Origin: Spinacia oleracea
Taxonomy: Eukaryota; Streptophyta; Magnoliopsida; Caryophyllales; Amaranthaceae
Assembly (NCBI RefSeq): GCF_020520425.1
Contig: NC_079490.1
Coordinates: forward strand, 1,116,001-1,180,000
DNA length: 64,000 bases
Direction: 5' to 3'
Shown here: positions 1 through 11,655 of the stretch, piece by piece
Position numbering within the stretch: the first letter of the stretch is position 1
Layout: the number at the start of each line of letters is the position of its first letter
Notes under the pieces: model-generated
What the model was told of the DNA's origin: nothing
Database searches by the model: none
What the model saw: only the letters and a program-made list of their open reading frames with translations
Position numbers and translations under genes: made by a program

Positions 1-1049
1 CCAAAATTAACCCAATTGTGTGAAAGTTTAGTCCCCTTAGTTATAAGGTTAGTCCCCTTAGTTAAAGTACACTTGTCATCATATGATTTGTTCCGCTTAA
101 ACAATGCAAAGGTTTACCTTTCACATTTACCCTTCTAAATTCTAATACTCTGAATTGTAATTCGGTCTTCTCCGTCGAGGCGTTGTCTCTTTGAAGAAAT
201 TGCCTTGAACCTCCGGCGCTTAACTTTGGCAATGTCCGTCCTCTTTCAGATTTACGCCACTTCTTCCGCCATTACTTAGGTATATTGCACTGTCCTTATC
301 ATTTTATTTTCTGGATTTTTGTTTTGTTGGTTGAAAATTGGGAGAATATTTTTGGTTGAATTGAATTGAGATCAGGTTTCAGTTTGAAATAAATAATTGA
401 TATTTGCATTGAACTGAGTCCAATTTAAACTCGAAGTAACCAGATTTGATCCTCTCACTAATTTATCTACTTGTGCGTTTGATTTTACCCTTCTATTACA
501 ATGGCAAAACAACATTGAGTAATGGGTCATTTATTTTATTTGCAGATGTAAAATGGTTGCGGAAATGCTTGATTATTGCTGTAAAACTTGCTTGATGCAC
601 CTGATTACAAATGAGATGAAGGTTTTGGTTGATGACAAAATTACTGGAATGCTTTCAGATGTGAATACTGTAAATTTTTTTAAGGTGTTTGATGATGAAC
701 ACTTTTTTCAATTTGGTGTTGGCGTTTGATGAAAAACATGGTAACAGGAAGAGTTTTATAGCAAGCAATCCTTAACGGTCATATTTTGTGTAATTTGAGA
801 GATTTTACCTTCATTTAATGTTCTGAAATTATTAATTGCATTTAAATGTTTTTATTTTTTATTTTTATATTCATGTTGTGGGTTAACAGTGAGTTTACCT
901 TGAGTTAACTTGCCGGAAAGTTGGTTAGAGGTCCTAAAGGGTGAAAAAAAAAAAGTGTAGGTCCTTAAGGGTGAAAAACTCAAAAGGTGAGACCCCAACT
1001 TTGTGCTTAACTCGAGAAAGAATTCGTAGGAAGTAATAATAATATAGAT
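1..1049. other. Intergenic, no gene recognised
   Basis: No ORF of coding character is visible. Two short internal repeats stand out: a 20-bp 'gtccccttagtta' type repeat near 30-75 and a 'taggtcctWaagggtgaaaa' repeat near 925-980. These suggest an old non-autonomous transposon, but I cannot define its ends. Confidence 0.4.
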
Positions 1050-1226
1050 TTTTCTTTAAAATTTTTTTTTATGTTACCAATTGTTCACCCTTGGGTTAAT
1101 ATAGATTTGGGCGAATTCTGGGTGGATAGTTTTCAATCTCTTTTCAATTGTTGTTGCGGGAATCGAACATGCGATCCTCCCTACTAAATTCAGTCTCAAT
1201 CATCACTGAACCAACAGGCAATTGGT
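1050..1226 (-). mobile_element. tRNA-derived SINE, copy 1
   Basis: Read on the minus strand this is a ~177-bp element with a tRNA-like A box (TGGTTCAGTG) and B box (GTTCGATTCC) about 50 bp apart, ending in an A-rich tail. It is flanked by an 11-bp target-site duplication ATAATATAGAT (1039-1049 and 1227-1237). A second member of the same family is at 44244-44422. The box structure, poly-A tail and TSD together support a Pol III SINE; it is not a tRNA gene. Confidence 0.85.
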
Positions 1227-1566
1227 ATAATATAGATATATTTGGCTCATTTTTTTTTTAATCTGTCCATACATGTTGTGTTACCAATTTTAACGAGTGA
1301 TTATTTTTTGAGAAAGATATACATGAACTTAATTAAGACGATTCCTCGCAGTAAAAAAGAATTCGAGCATTTATATATTTGTGCTACTCGGAAGTACTTT
1401 TTTTTTTTGGGTACTCCGAGGCCTTGTTTTTATTTTTGCACATGGCCTCCAAGATGTTTAGGACGGCTTTATGTATACGATATGCACCTCATAGAAATGC
1501 AATTGGCGCCGATTGTGATACATTGTCTCTATAATACCATTCTTACTTTTCATTAGAGCCAAAACT

Positions 1567-1670
1567 AATTAATTAAAAAATCCATTCTTCAAATTACAAG
1601 TTCAACAAAAATAATACTATGACGAAATGAAATAAATTAATTAAAAAATTCATTCTTAAAATTACAAGTT
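1567..1670. repeat. Two-copy ~67-bp tandem duplication, LOX-A 3' flank
   Basis: A block 'aattaattaaaaaatYcattctt...attacaagtt' occurs at 1567-1602 and again at 1634-1670, just downstream of the LOX-A stop codon. It probably lies in or near the 3'UTR. No function is implied. Confidence 0.6.
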
Positions 1671-1714
1671 GTATATCAAAAGATTTAGAATCATAAATTC
1701 AATCAAGGTTCGAT

Positions 1715-4700
1715 TTATATTGAAATGCTGTTAGGAACTCCCATTCCAGTCACTCCAGATTTAGAAAGTGGCTTAAGTAGTTGATATGACAAGGTCCCTG
1801 CTCCATTTCTGTTCTTGAATTTATTATCTGCATTCCTCGAATCAATAATGTTCTCCAAATCCTTCAAACTAGCATTAAATTTCTCAAATGCAGTTTTTAT
1901 TTTCAGATCTTCAGCCCAGGAAGGCTCGATTTGATCACCGATATACTCCTCATCAGGAGAATGAGTTGATAACACATTCAAAACCGCCATGACTTTCGTG
2001 GCTTGCATTTTGGATGGGAAAGTTTTGAGCAAGTAACCAACTGGATCTTGTACAAAATTTGTCCTTATTTCTTCAGTCGCTTCTTCTGAAGGCATGTTGA
2101 TTCTAGCAATGGTAGGCCGATTTGGGAAGTACCCTGCATAAGCGTACTGACCAAAGTTGACAGCAGCATGGTGCCCTGAAGTAACCCATATCATATTAGT
2201 TAGGACTTCAATGAGGCTACTTGGTGTATTTAGCACCGGCCACCATGCTTCGTCTTTCTTATCTTGATGCCCTTTGGTTCGGATTTCTTCCCACCATGCT
2301 TGGAGTTCGTTGTCAGAATTTACAAGATCTGCAGTCGCGTAGTAGTGGTTTACATAATCAGTGACCCATTGCTTGATCGCATCCCAAAGGATAAGTCCAT
2401 CGTTGGCAAAAGGGTAGTCCTCGATTGTTAGCTTCAAGCCATGTGGTGCAGTTGGATCTTCAACAGCCATTCCCCTATATATATTGAATGGAATAAGTTC
2501 GTTAGAGACAAAGGGAGTACATATGTTAGTTTCACGCAACGTTTGTTAGTTTCACGCATGCCGATGCACAACTTTGATCATTTATATCTTAAATTCTCTT
2601 TATGCAAAAATTATAAAAAGTTGATATTTTGAAAATACACATTGAGACGAATCTAACAAGATCACACATGACTATGTTTTATCTTATATAAAAAAAACTA
2701 CGAACAGTCAAAGTAGATTAAATGAATAGTGGCAAAAGTCCAAATGTTGCGAGTATTAAAAGACGGAGGAAGTAGGATTTAGGACAACAAACCAGAATTG
2801 TCATTGTTGACTCATATAAATATCATTCAATGGTAAACACGTGAATCATGGAGTTTCGCTGAATATAACAAAGACACTATATTATTATATTATTAGGTAC
2901 CTGACAATAAGATCAGCTGGCAAACCCTGTTGATCAAACCTCCACTCCTTATCATAAATAAAAGAGCTGAACTCCATGGAATACCTTTCCGTAGAGAACG
3001 AGGTCTCGATAATCCCACCCGCGTTAATCAAGGCTTGTCGAGCAAGAGCGTTGATCATCATGGTGAAGCGGAAGTAAGGGTTCATGAGTCTGTAAATTGG
3101 GTGCATTGCACTGAGTTGTCGATTTGCTGCAATTATGTAAGGCTCTACACAACAATGAGTCCTTAGCCTGCAAAAACAAACAATGATATTAGTAAAGCCT
3201 CTACATACTCATATATAAATATAATTGCCGCGGTACCCTAATCCCTCATACTTTGTTTAGAGCGAGAAATGAGTTTGAATCACTTAAAACGTTTAGGAGA
3301 TGAAAGGGATATACATCTTAGTTTTAAAATAAGAATACTGCAAAATGGCACTGTTTCCAACACAAAAATATATTTTAAACTAGTTGTTAATTTACAAAAG
3401 AAACTGAGTAAATGTAGTTATTCGCAAAATTGGTAAACTACAAGGTAGTTTTTCCCAAATTTTCCTTAACAATGTGCACATACTAGAGGTGATCAAATGG
3501 CGGGCCGGGCCGGGTTCGGGCCGGGCTTGGGCGTAAAAAATCAGCCCGGTATGTAGGGCCGGGCCAAGATACGGGCCAAATTTTTGTGCCCTAATCCGTT
3601 ATTTTCGGGCCGGGCCTACCGGGCTTTTCGGACCAGGCCAAATTTATAGCTAAAAAGTGTATTTTTGTGTTTCCCAAACCCGCCCAAAAAAAATAAATTT
3701 TCGAGCGGGGTCGGGCCAGGCCCGGAAACCGGGCCGGAACATTCTGCCCAAACCCACAAAAATTTCGGGCGGGCCGGGCCGGGCCGGGACGACGGGCCGG
3801 GCTAATCTTGATCAGGTCTAGCACATACCAATGGCTAATAAGTTGGTGATGACCAGAATCATGAGCGAGCACATGAGCTTTAGCAAGCCTCCAAAGCCAT
3901 CCCTCGGTAGCATTCCAGCAACTTGGGGTGAATACTTGCTTCCATTGCGGCTTCCCATCATCAGCCGGAGGCCTCGTTAACTCAATGGCTATAGGCCTAA
4001 GAGTGCCTTCAGGAGCCAGGAAGAACAACGTTCGTGACCCATACAACGTGGTGTCGTTAATCTGTCTTACTTTGTTCACGAAAGGCAGCAAAATGTCGTG
4101 GTAGTCTAACATGAAGAGTTTCTTTTTCTCTAGAGCCTGCAACAGTTCACCGAGCAATGCAATCAGATATGAAATTGGGTGATGATAAAGGTCGCAAGTT
4201 GTGACAACATTTAGTTGTCACAATCGTATGTGTCGCAGTTTAATTGGTACATATAGGCGTCACGTATGCTATGCGTCATCATAATATTTTTACTATCAAT
4301 GTAATATTTTTACTATGAAAATATGTAAATAAGGTAGTCGATATGAAAAAGGAAACAAATTAGAATATTAAGATTTTCCTACCTTTTTTGAAACATATAT
4401 AATAGATTATATAAGTTAAATATTTTAGCTTCCAATTTAAATCATGACACATAAGCATGCCATGTCATCATTGTGACACGTCTTAAAGGTCGCATGTCGC
4501 GACCTTTATCATTTTCGATGAAATTTAGGCATTACGTTTACAAAAAAATAGAAAGGTTTATCAAGTACCTCGTCGACAGACATAATGCCCTTGATCGCTT
4601 CCTCGATCACCAGTGAGGTGATTGCTGATTCTGGTGGACCGTAGACTTCAGGGTCTAGGTTGCTCTTTAGAGGCCATTCCTACCAAATGTGTTAAGAGAT

Positions 4701-7700
4701 TATGAAAATTAGTCTAATGTTCTACAACATTCATTCCTCAAAACTAGACCTGGTTATCGGGCGGGGCGGGTCAGGGTCGGTGCGGGTCAAAAGAGGGCCG
4801 GGTATTGAAAGGGTCATTTTTAGCGGGTCGATAATGGGCGGGTCAAAAGCGGGTCGCGGGTCAATAGCGGGTCATTAGTGGGCGGGTCAATAAATGAGCA
4901 ATGAAAAATGAAAAACAAAAGAGCCATGTGCAAGTACAAGTAAATACGAAGCTATACACGTAATTTTTTGTATCATTACTATTTTAATTTTCAAAATAAT
5001 TGTAGTATAAGTTTGACCCTATAATGACCCTGTCCAATAAGAGCTCTGCCCAATAAAAGCCCTATTAACTTGACTCTAATCCTATATCCATTGGACTACC
5101 CTGTCCAATAACCAGGTCTACTCAAAACTAGAAAGTATGAATGAAATCCATTGTTCACAAAGTTCTTATTTACCCAAATCACAATCCCATCTCATATAGT
5201 AATGGTTGGATATAGAATCAAGCATGCTAAAGACACAAATTTAAAGACAAGTAAATGTTTTTCTTAAGTCTCTCTTATCTAAAGGTTTGTATTCATGCAG
5301 TAGCTTAGTAGGTAAAGTCTCTAAATGATATTTAAAACGCATGAGATCAAACTTTATCTACATATAATAGTATGACGTGAGTAGTCTAGAAAAGTTGTAT
5401 ATTCCAGATTTTCAGTGATTTATGCGAGAGATATCTTATAGTGCAATATATTCTAAACGATGGAAATAATACCTATTTTTGTTCAACTTGTTATGTATCT
5501 GGTTGATTCGTTTTTATTAATGAATTCATTTTACTTTTAAAAAAAAAACGTAAGCAGTCCTTATATCATACCGTGACGAGCTTAATGGCGTAAGGGTTTA
5601 GACCAGCAAGAGTTTCTCGAGCAAACTCTTCATCTCGAAACCAAGCAAATTCATCTCCTGCACAACCCGACCAAACAATTATGAATGTTAATCGATCATC
5701 TGTTACGCTTTGGAAAACGTGAAAGTTAAAGTGGTGCAACTATTTCTAAACGGAGGAAGTAATATGGAGAGAGATTGAGATTCGAGTAGTTAGATACTCC
5801 CTCCGTTTCAAAATGTTTGTTACGTTTGGAATTTGGCACGTTTATTAACGTAAATTAAGATTCTTTTTTCTTTTTTTTAATTTTAAATGTTCTAGATTCA
5901 ATCATAAATCTGATTTCATCCTTTCAAATTCTGACATTTATTACTCTCTTTGAATATAGTGCAAATATGCTTTCATCTTTTATTTAAAAAAATATACCTC
6001 AATTCACTAATCATTGAAACAACCAATAAGATTGTTTTATTATATAAATGAACCAATAATTAAAAATCACACAGATTGCTAACTTGTCAAATTGTGAATG
6101 ACCTTTATTGAGTTGAAAAGTTGGACCAATTAAAAATAAAAGTTGGCTCAGAAAATAATAATAGTAACAAGTTTATAAATAGAAAGATTCTTTATGTAAC
6201 AAACATTTTGAAACACTATTATAGAAATACGTAACAAACATTTTGAAACGGAGGGAGTAGTTACTTACTGTCCATTAATTCAGTGGTGGGAAAACTAAGA
6301 ACATCTTTACTCAGAAACAGTTCAGGCAGTTGATCATTCTCCATGGTACTTTTCTCTTTCATGTCAGACAACTCGATTCCTTTGTTGAACAATTCAAGTA
6401 CCTCTTTGAAGCTTTCGAACCCTAGATTCTTATCAACAATGGTTGCCTCTAGAGAAGGTACTAGTGCATGGAGGACGTTATCTAGGACGCTAATGCCGAA
6501 TGTTATCTGCTTCAAATCCGAAAAGTTTTCGTCCCTTGGCACGTAGAAGCTGGCTACTCGTTTTTCCGATGACGGGTCTGAGTAGAACACAAACACAAAC
6601 ATAACTAATGAGGTTGGCTACATCGCTGTCCACCAGCGACAAAAAAAATCCATACCCACCCTTTAAAAAAAAAAAAAAAAGGTTGAAAAGATGGCCCACA
6701 CTTAAATAGTGTTGCTAACTTGTTATATACTGTCATCGGTAATATAAGTATTGTCATTGTTATATATATACTGTCATTGTTGTATTAAAATACTATCACA
6801 ATCATCCAAAAAAAGAAATTATGTATACAAGTGTAATGAAATAGAAAAAGTAAAGGGATCACTTAAATGAATGGATAAAAGTGTTACATATTAAATGAAT
6901 AGATAAAAATATGTATACAAGTGTTATATAAGTATTATCATCGTTTACATAAATACTGTCATTGTTGTATTTAAATACTGTCATTGTTGTATCAATTACT
7001 GTCATATTACCGATATTTAGTAATTTGTTTGACTTTTCAACTCATGTAGCGAAAATACCATTTTACCCTGGGTATGGACTCTTTTTGTCGCTGTCCACCA
7101 GCGATGTAGCATGTCTCCATAACTAATATATTAAAAGGCGTTTCTAATATAATATACATATGTGACATGTGCAGTGGCGGCGATACATTGAGACAAGGGT
7201 GGGCCTCCGTCCACCAAAAATGTGCTAATATAAAGATTTGAACTTGTGATGACACTACAATAAATTGTTTCCATTAACGAGAGAATATTTCGTCGTTAAA
7301 GCCCAATAATGACGGGATTTCCTATAGCGAGCTCGTCATAAAAGAGGGCCGTCATTGATGGAAAATTCCACCGTTATTCCGTCGTAAAAGGCATTTGCGA
7401 CTATCGTTCCCGTCTTTATTTACTTGTTATTATTATTGGGTTGTCATTAAGACACAAATTCTCTAACAAGTATTGAATTATAAGTTTTATTTACTTAGCC
7501 AAACATTTTATGGGCTTTATTACTCCGTATAAATTTATGCTTAAACCGAAAAAGATGAGTAATTAAATTTACTACATTTTTCACCAGCAATAGTTACATA
7601 AGACAATTCAACAGGAAAAGGGGAAAAAAAAATCCTAATTAGCAACTCTTATTTTGTTCATGAATTTTATTTTCCATTTGCGACATAAAAAAAAAAAAAA

Positions 7701-9701
7701 AAGTTCTACTTAATTATTATTATTTTTTTATAAAAAAATCGAACATATTTATCTCATTCAAACGACAACCAGAGACATCGCTCGAGCCACACACTAGTTA
7801 TAATTTATATATAATCAATTTAATAAATAAATTTTTGTCAAAGTAGTCAATTTGTTAAAAGACGTGTAGTCACCTGTCTTAGTCGGTGGTCGTCCGGTTC
7901 TGCAACGCCTCGGATACGGATGCGTCTTGGTTCCGAGAACCGGTCGACGAAGCAAAGAGTTGTTATCTGGATTACCAAGATCATTATAAGTGTCATAATC
8001 ATAAATTCTTTCATAATCTTGTCTTTCTCCTTTCCCATTGCCTCTCAAACTCGCAAGATCTTGTTCACGTAAACTCTTTAATCCAATTGGGGTTTGTGAT
8101 GGTAAGTAACCCTGTAATTTTGGGATCAAATTATAATTAGAAATTATCATAATATTAAAAATAAAAATAGGATAGACATAATAATAGGGTGATGATAAAG
8201 GTCGCAAGTTGCGACAACATTTAGTTGTCGCAATCTTACGTATAGGAGTTTAATTGGTACATCATCAGAATATGCATCATCAGAATATTTTAAGTTGTCA
8301 TGTAGGATATGCATCATCAGAATATGTTTACAATCAATATAATATTTTTACTATGAAATTATGTAAATAAGGTAGTCAATATAAAGAAAAAAACAAATTA
8401 GAATAAAAATAAAAATAAAAATCTACCTGTTTTGTAACATTTATAATAGATTATATAAGTTAAATATTTTAGTTTCCAATTTAAATCATGACACATAAGA
8501 ATGTCATGTCATCATTATAACACGGTTTAAAGGTCACATGTTGCGACCTTTATCATTTTCGCTAATGATATTATTTTATAAGTACATTTTTTAGCTAGGC
8601 AATAGACACCTAATATTATATTAATTTATAAAGAATTGATATATTTTCACGTACCTTATTTGTGAAGAATATTCTTTTTTCAGGATTGTCAAACTTAGAA
8701 TGCACCCAAGATTCACAAGTGACCTTAACAACACCTTCAGGCAAGCCTTCAACGACGATATCTTTAACGTACATTTCTTTCCGATGCTCATTCGTGACCA
8801 AGATTGCGCCGAGCTTTCCGAAATTCCCGTGTACCGGAAGCTTCGCCTCGTACTTGGTTTCATTCGCCTCGTCTTTTAAGGTGATGTTTAGTTTTGCCGG
8901 GGCTCGAACCGGTGTCTTCTTATCCAACGTTGTTCCTAACACTATAAAAGCACCCAACATGAAGATCAATACATCATTGTAGGAATAACAAAAACAAATG
9001 CACTAAAAAACTTCCATAGGGACCATAGATATATGTTTTTTTTTTTTGGAAAGTGGTGTGTGGTTAAGAAAACTCATATTGTAGCAATTAAGTACAACGT
9101 CACATAGACATGATAGTGGGACCAGTATCTTGAACAGTTTTACGAGAGGAGACCAGTAGAAAAATTAAGCAATATAGTACAAAATTTATACAAATATGCT
9201 CAAATTTTAGGGGGGACTGGAACTATAAAATACAATGCAGAATTTTCAGGCGGGGAGCCCAGTCCCACACCCCCAGGCCATTAGGAAGATCCGCCAGTGG
9301 AGGCACGTGCGTTGTCGCTATATCAAAACGATTTTTCTCGAAACACTTATATATATTATCTGGATCTACCACAGTTCAATTAAAATTTAGTAACGCCCTC
9401 CCTCCGCCTCCTCATTTGTACGTGACTGCAGGGAGTATCGTGACTTCTGAATCACGAAAACTCCGCAGAACAACTATTTATAAACGGAGGGAGTACGTTA
9501 CAATGCATGGTAGTTAGTGTAACGAGTAACGAGGAACATACTTGGATCGGCGTCGGAGCTAACAAGCTCTAATTGAAGAGCATTGCCAAAAAAGATATCT
9601 GAAATTGAATCAATCCCTTGACCTAAACCAATGTTCTTCAAGAATCCAGTAGCAGTTAATTGCACCGTAACAATTGCTCTTACACTAATATTTTTAGCCA
9701 T
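1715..9701 (-). CDS. Type-2 13-lipoxygenase without transit peptide (LOX-A)
   Basis: Lipoxygenases add O2 to linoleic/linolenic acid; 13-LOX products feed jasmonate and green-leaf-volatile synthesis. Exons in gene order: 9542-9701, 8655-8941, 7874-8111, 6269-6577, 5572-5657, 4569-4679, 3829-4136, 2901-3167, 1715-2474. All joins keep phase and give 841 aa. An N-terminal PLAT/LH2 domain (about 15-150) is followed by the catalytic domain. Iron ligands are present: His494 and His499 (HQLISH), about His691 and Asn695 (HAAVN), and the C-terminal Ile of PNSISI. The Ser-Phe pair in 'ETSF' is the usual 13-LOX signature (9-LOX have Thr-Val). The protein starts [13 protein letters not shown], directly at the PLAT domain, so no plastid transit peptide is seen, unlike LOX-B. 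A TATA box lies 135 bp upstream. Introns are filled with MITEs. Exon calls are by splice consensus and homology pattern, not transcripts. Confidence 0.92.
2517..2773. mobile_element. Degenerate Stowaway-like MITE in LOX-A intron 8
   Basis: The right end reads 'GCGAGTATTAAAAGACGGAGGAAG' followed by TA. It matches the intact element at 38113-38371, including the interior motif about a transfer from 'tgatatttt' to 'gacgaatctaacaagatc'. The left terminus has decayed to a 'cGCAACGTTTG' remnant. The element ends about 40 bp from the exon 9 acceptor. Confidence 0.55.
3484..3820. mobile_element. hAT-type MITE at the LOX-A exon 7 donor
   Basis: A 337-bp GC-rich element (many GGGCCGGGC units) begins TAGAGGTGATCAA and ends TTGATCAGGTCTA. 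It is flanked by a perfect 8-bp duplication GCACATAC at 3476-3483 and 3821-3828, typical of hAT transposons. On the minus strand the TSD is GTATGTGC, and its GT is exactly the exon 7 splice donor (3828-3827). A second copy of the donor octamer therefore sits at the far end of the element. Confidence 0.88.
4177..4517. mobile_element. Mutator-like MITE family A, copy 1 (LOX-A intron 6)
   Basis: A 341-bp element with inverted ends ATGATAAAGGTCGC..., flanked by ATGAAATT (4169-4176; 4518-4525). Two more copies occur at 8187-8561 and 30054-30401; the third has a perfect 9-bp TSD, which points to a Mutator-type mobiliser. Removing the element and one TSD copy would leave an intron of only about 82 bp. 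Confidence 0.8.
4745..5120. mobile_element. hAT-type MITE (LOX-A intron 5)
   Basis: A 376-bp element with terminal inverted repeat TAGACCTGGTTAT / ATAACCAGGTCTA and a perfect 8-bp TSD CTCAAAAC (4737-4744; 5121-5128). The left half carries reiterated GGGTC/GCGGGTC subterminal motifs. Its terminus TAGACCTG is shared with elements at 3484 and 30558. Confidence 0.9.
5797..6257. mobile_element. Stowaway (Tc1/mariner) MITE (LOX-A intron 4)
   Basis: A 461-bp element with ends CTCCCTCCGTTTC and GAAACGGAGGGAG and TA duplications at 5795-5796 and 6258-6259. The TIR extends into 'aaaatgtttgttacg', and a second copy of that motif lies internally near 6200. The right end lies only 8 nt beyond the exon 4 donor GT (6268-6267). 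Confidence 0.9.
6610..7117. mobile_element. Mutator-like MITE with hairpin-bearing TIRs (LOX-A intron 3)
   Basis: The inverted ends are GCTACATCGCTGTCCACC... and its complement, continuing through a GGGTATGGA block. Each TIR contains its own small palindrome CGCTG-TCCAC-CAGCG. The element is flanked by a 10-bp direct repeat CATAACTAAT (6600-6609; 7118-7127). The interior holds degenerate repeats of 'tactgtcattgttgtat'. The left end is about 32 bp upstream of the exon 4 acceptor. Confidence 0.75.
7253..7475. mobile_element. CACTA-type non-autonomous element, degraded
   Basis: Starts CACTACAATAAATTG and ends in a mutated 'aaattctctaacaagtattg'. The interior phrases (gacgggattt, cgtcataaaaga, gacattaag) match the intact CACTA MITE at 36933-37211 in LOX-B. 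It lies in LOX-A intron 3. Confidence 0.65.
8187..8561. mobile_element. Mutator-like MITE family A, copy 2 (LOX-A intron 2)
   Basis: A 375-bp copy with ends GGTGATGATAAAGGTCGC and GCGACCTTTATCATTTTCG. The flanks are near-matching TAATAATA/TAATGATA. It carries an internal duplication around 'gcatcatcagaatat' that explains its extra length over copies 1 and 3. Confidence 0.8.
9123..9305. repeat. Dispersed ~185-bp repeat, copy 1
   Basis: Shares 'cttgaacagttttacga', 'aattaagcaatatagta' and 'aagatccgccagtgg' with copies near 13640-13820, 43497-43655 and (inverted) 51638-51824. The last copy has hAT-like ends CAGGGGCGG/CCGCCACTG, so this family is probably a hAT MITE. It lies in LOX-A intron 1. 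Confidence 0.55.
9400..9494. mobile_element. Stowaway MITE remnant (LOX-A intron 1)
   Basis: A short segment between 'ccctccctccg' and 'aacggagggag' followed by TA. The right end is typical of Stowaway; the left end and interior are decayed or deleted. Confidence 0.45.
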
Positions 9702-9833
9702 ATTTGATTGTTTTTTTTGCTTAGAAATTAAAGCTTAATAATTCAATATAAAGGAGATTAAAAATTGGTTTAATTAATACTTTAATTTTGGTTTTGTTTT
9801 TGGTTTGATTAAATGTAATGTTAAGAACTTCTC

Positions 9834-9841
9834 TTTATATA
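9834..9841 (-). promoter_or_regulatory. LOX-A TATA box
   Basis: On the minus strand TATATAAA lies in 'ATCTATATAAAGAG', 132 bp upstream of the LOX-A ATG (9701-9699). The spacing fits a short 5'UTR and argues against a missed upstream exon coding a transit peptide. Confidence 0.6.
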
Positions 9842-9899
9842 GATGGATTAATTTGTTCTAGTACTTTTTTTTTTGTTGCGCGTCTTGACTTTGAAAGCT

Positions 9900-9990
9900 A
9901 CTTCTGTGGAAATAAAAGTCGTCCAATTGATATAAATGTTATTTATGGAAATAAAAGTCTTCCAATTGAGTATAAAAGTTATTGGTAATT
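9900..9990. repeat. Two-copy tandem repeat upstream of LOX-A
   Basis: 'ggaaataaaagtcKtccaattga(g)tataaaagttatt' occurs twice in succession about 60 bp apart. It lies in the LOX-A upstream region and may be promoter sequence, but no known motif is evident. Confidence 0.5.
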
Positions 9991-10301
9991 CACTAATTTG
10001 GTATAATTGTACAATTAATTTCGAATTGGACTTTTCTTGTTTTCTCTTTCAACTTTTCTAACCAAATTTGCAAGAAAATAAACGCCTATGAACTGGCACA
10101 AAAATGTTTTGCAAGTGGTGTGTGGATAATGTTCTCCGCCGATATCAATTTTTGTTTTCAGTTTTTAGATTTTTAGAAAATTAAAGGCAATTTTTAGATT
10201 TCGTGGCCAGCTTTCAAAATAAACATGATTGCTTTTACATGATTGCTTTTACATGATTTCACAGATAGGTATGATTGATTTTTTTTTTAATTAATGATTG
10301 T

Positions 10302-10448
10302 TTTTGCATGTAGGTGTGCATGGATAAATTCTATGCAAAAACTGAAAACTGACAGTGATATATATACCCGTTTAAACTGGAAAAACTTTTGCATGTAGGT
10401 GTGCATGGATGATTTTCTATGCAAAAACTGAAAACTGACAGTGATATC
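10302..10448. repeat. Two-copy ~85-bp tandem duplication
   Basis: Copies at 10302-10364 and 10387-10448 share 'gcatgtaggtgtgcatgga' and 'ctatgcaaaaactgaaaac'. A third partial copy of the last motif follows near 10485. No gene is present here. Confidence 0.7.
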
Positions 10449-10548
10449 ATCGAACGGACCCTAATTAAACTTATGGTTTAACAAAAAATGAAAACTGACA
10501 ATGATGCATGTGTTTGAACTGAAAAAAACTCATGTGGGCCTAGGTTGC

Positions 10549-11205
10549 ACCAAAACGGATACGAACACGAACACAATACGGGTACGGGGATACGCCATCT
10601 TAAAAATGACGGACACGGGACACGAAAAATAATATTATTAAAATAATATAATATATCAAAAAAATCATTAATAAAATAATATGCAAAAAGTAAAATGACA
10701 TTCAAATAAGAAAATAGAACTATTCTACCCAAAATGACATGATAATGACACGGTAATCATCTCCTCTTACATCCCACATTTTGTTCTTCCCTTGTAATAA
10801 CTTCCACTCCTCCTAGAAATTAAGTAGACCGAGATTATTGTGAATGAACACCAAGCCTTCATAAACATAAGATCAAATTCACATGATGGATGGAAACCTT
10901 AATTAATGTCATGGCGGCTTGTGAATCTGGTCTACTATGTTTATGAAGGTTGTTGATTCCTCAGGACTCAGGAGACCTTCGAAAAAATTGTGTAAAAGAA
11001 ATAGTAACCAGAAATATTAATTAATATTGAAATATGTGTCCAAGATGTGTCCATCGTGTATCCAACTATGTTTCTCGTGTCCTGATTTTTCAAAAAAAAA
11101 AAAATCAGGCACGTGATATCGCGTGTTGGACACATATTTTCGCGTATCCAAGACGTATCAGTGTCCAATACGTGACGGACAGGACACGACAGACAAATGG
11201 CGTAT
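10549..11205. mobile_element. Probable MITE with 'acggatacg' termini
   Basis: The left end 'gcaccaaaacggatacg' and the right end 'cgtatccgtgcttccc' form an imperfect inverted pair. Both flank regions are rich in (g)gacacg motifs and the interior is AT-rich. No clean target duplication was found, so the boundaries are approximate. Confidence 0.4.
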
Positions 11206-11655
11206 CCGTGCTTCCCATATGTGGGTGGTGTGTGTGGATGTATAATTTTGTACGAATTAGCTAGAGGCAATTAAGTTTATGGTTTACCATTTCTAAAGAT
11301 AGTCAACCTTCCATTAGAAGGTACTATTTGATACAAATAATTATAGAAGAAATTTCTTTGAGGACTTCTATTTTATCTTTATAGCTATTTGGTATGTACA
11401 ACGTTTCTGAGCTTTATCCATCATTCAACTACAACTACAACTACGTACCATACATTCATATTTGTTCATTAGCAATTAAGCTAATTAAGGATGACCTACT
11501 ACTATGGCCTAGTACCTTGTTGGAAACGTTGCTTGCCAATGAGCGGGCGACATGTCATCGTATCGTAATAGGGTCGAGTTCCTTATCTTTATTTAACTAC
11601 GTACCATTCAACTACGTAAGTAATTCGTTCAAATTTGTTCATTAGCAAGGATTAA

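Noticed and set aside
1242-1556. 104-codon plus-strand ORF
   Set aside because: No recognisable domain, homopolymer-rich, and it begins just after a SINE; probably chance.
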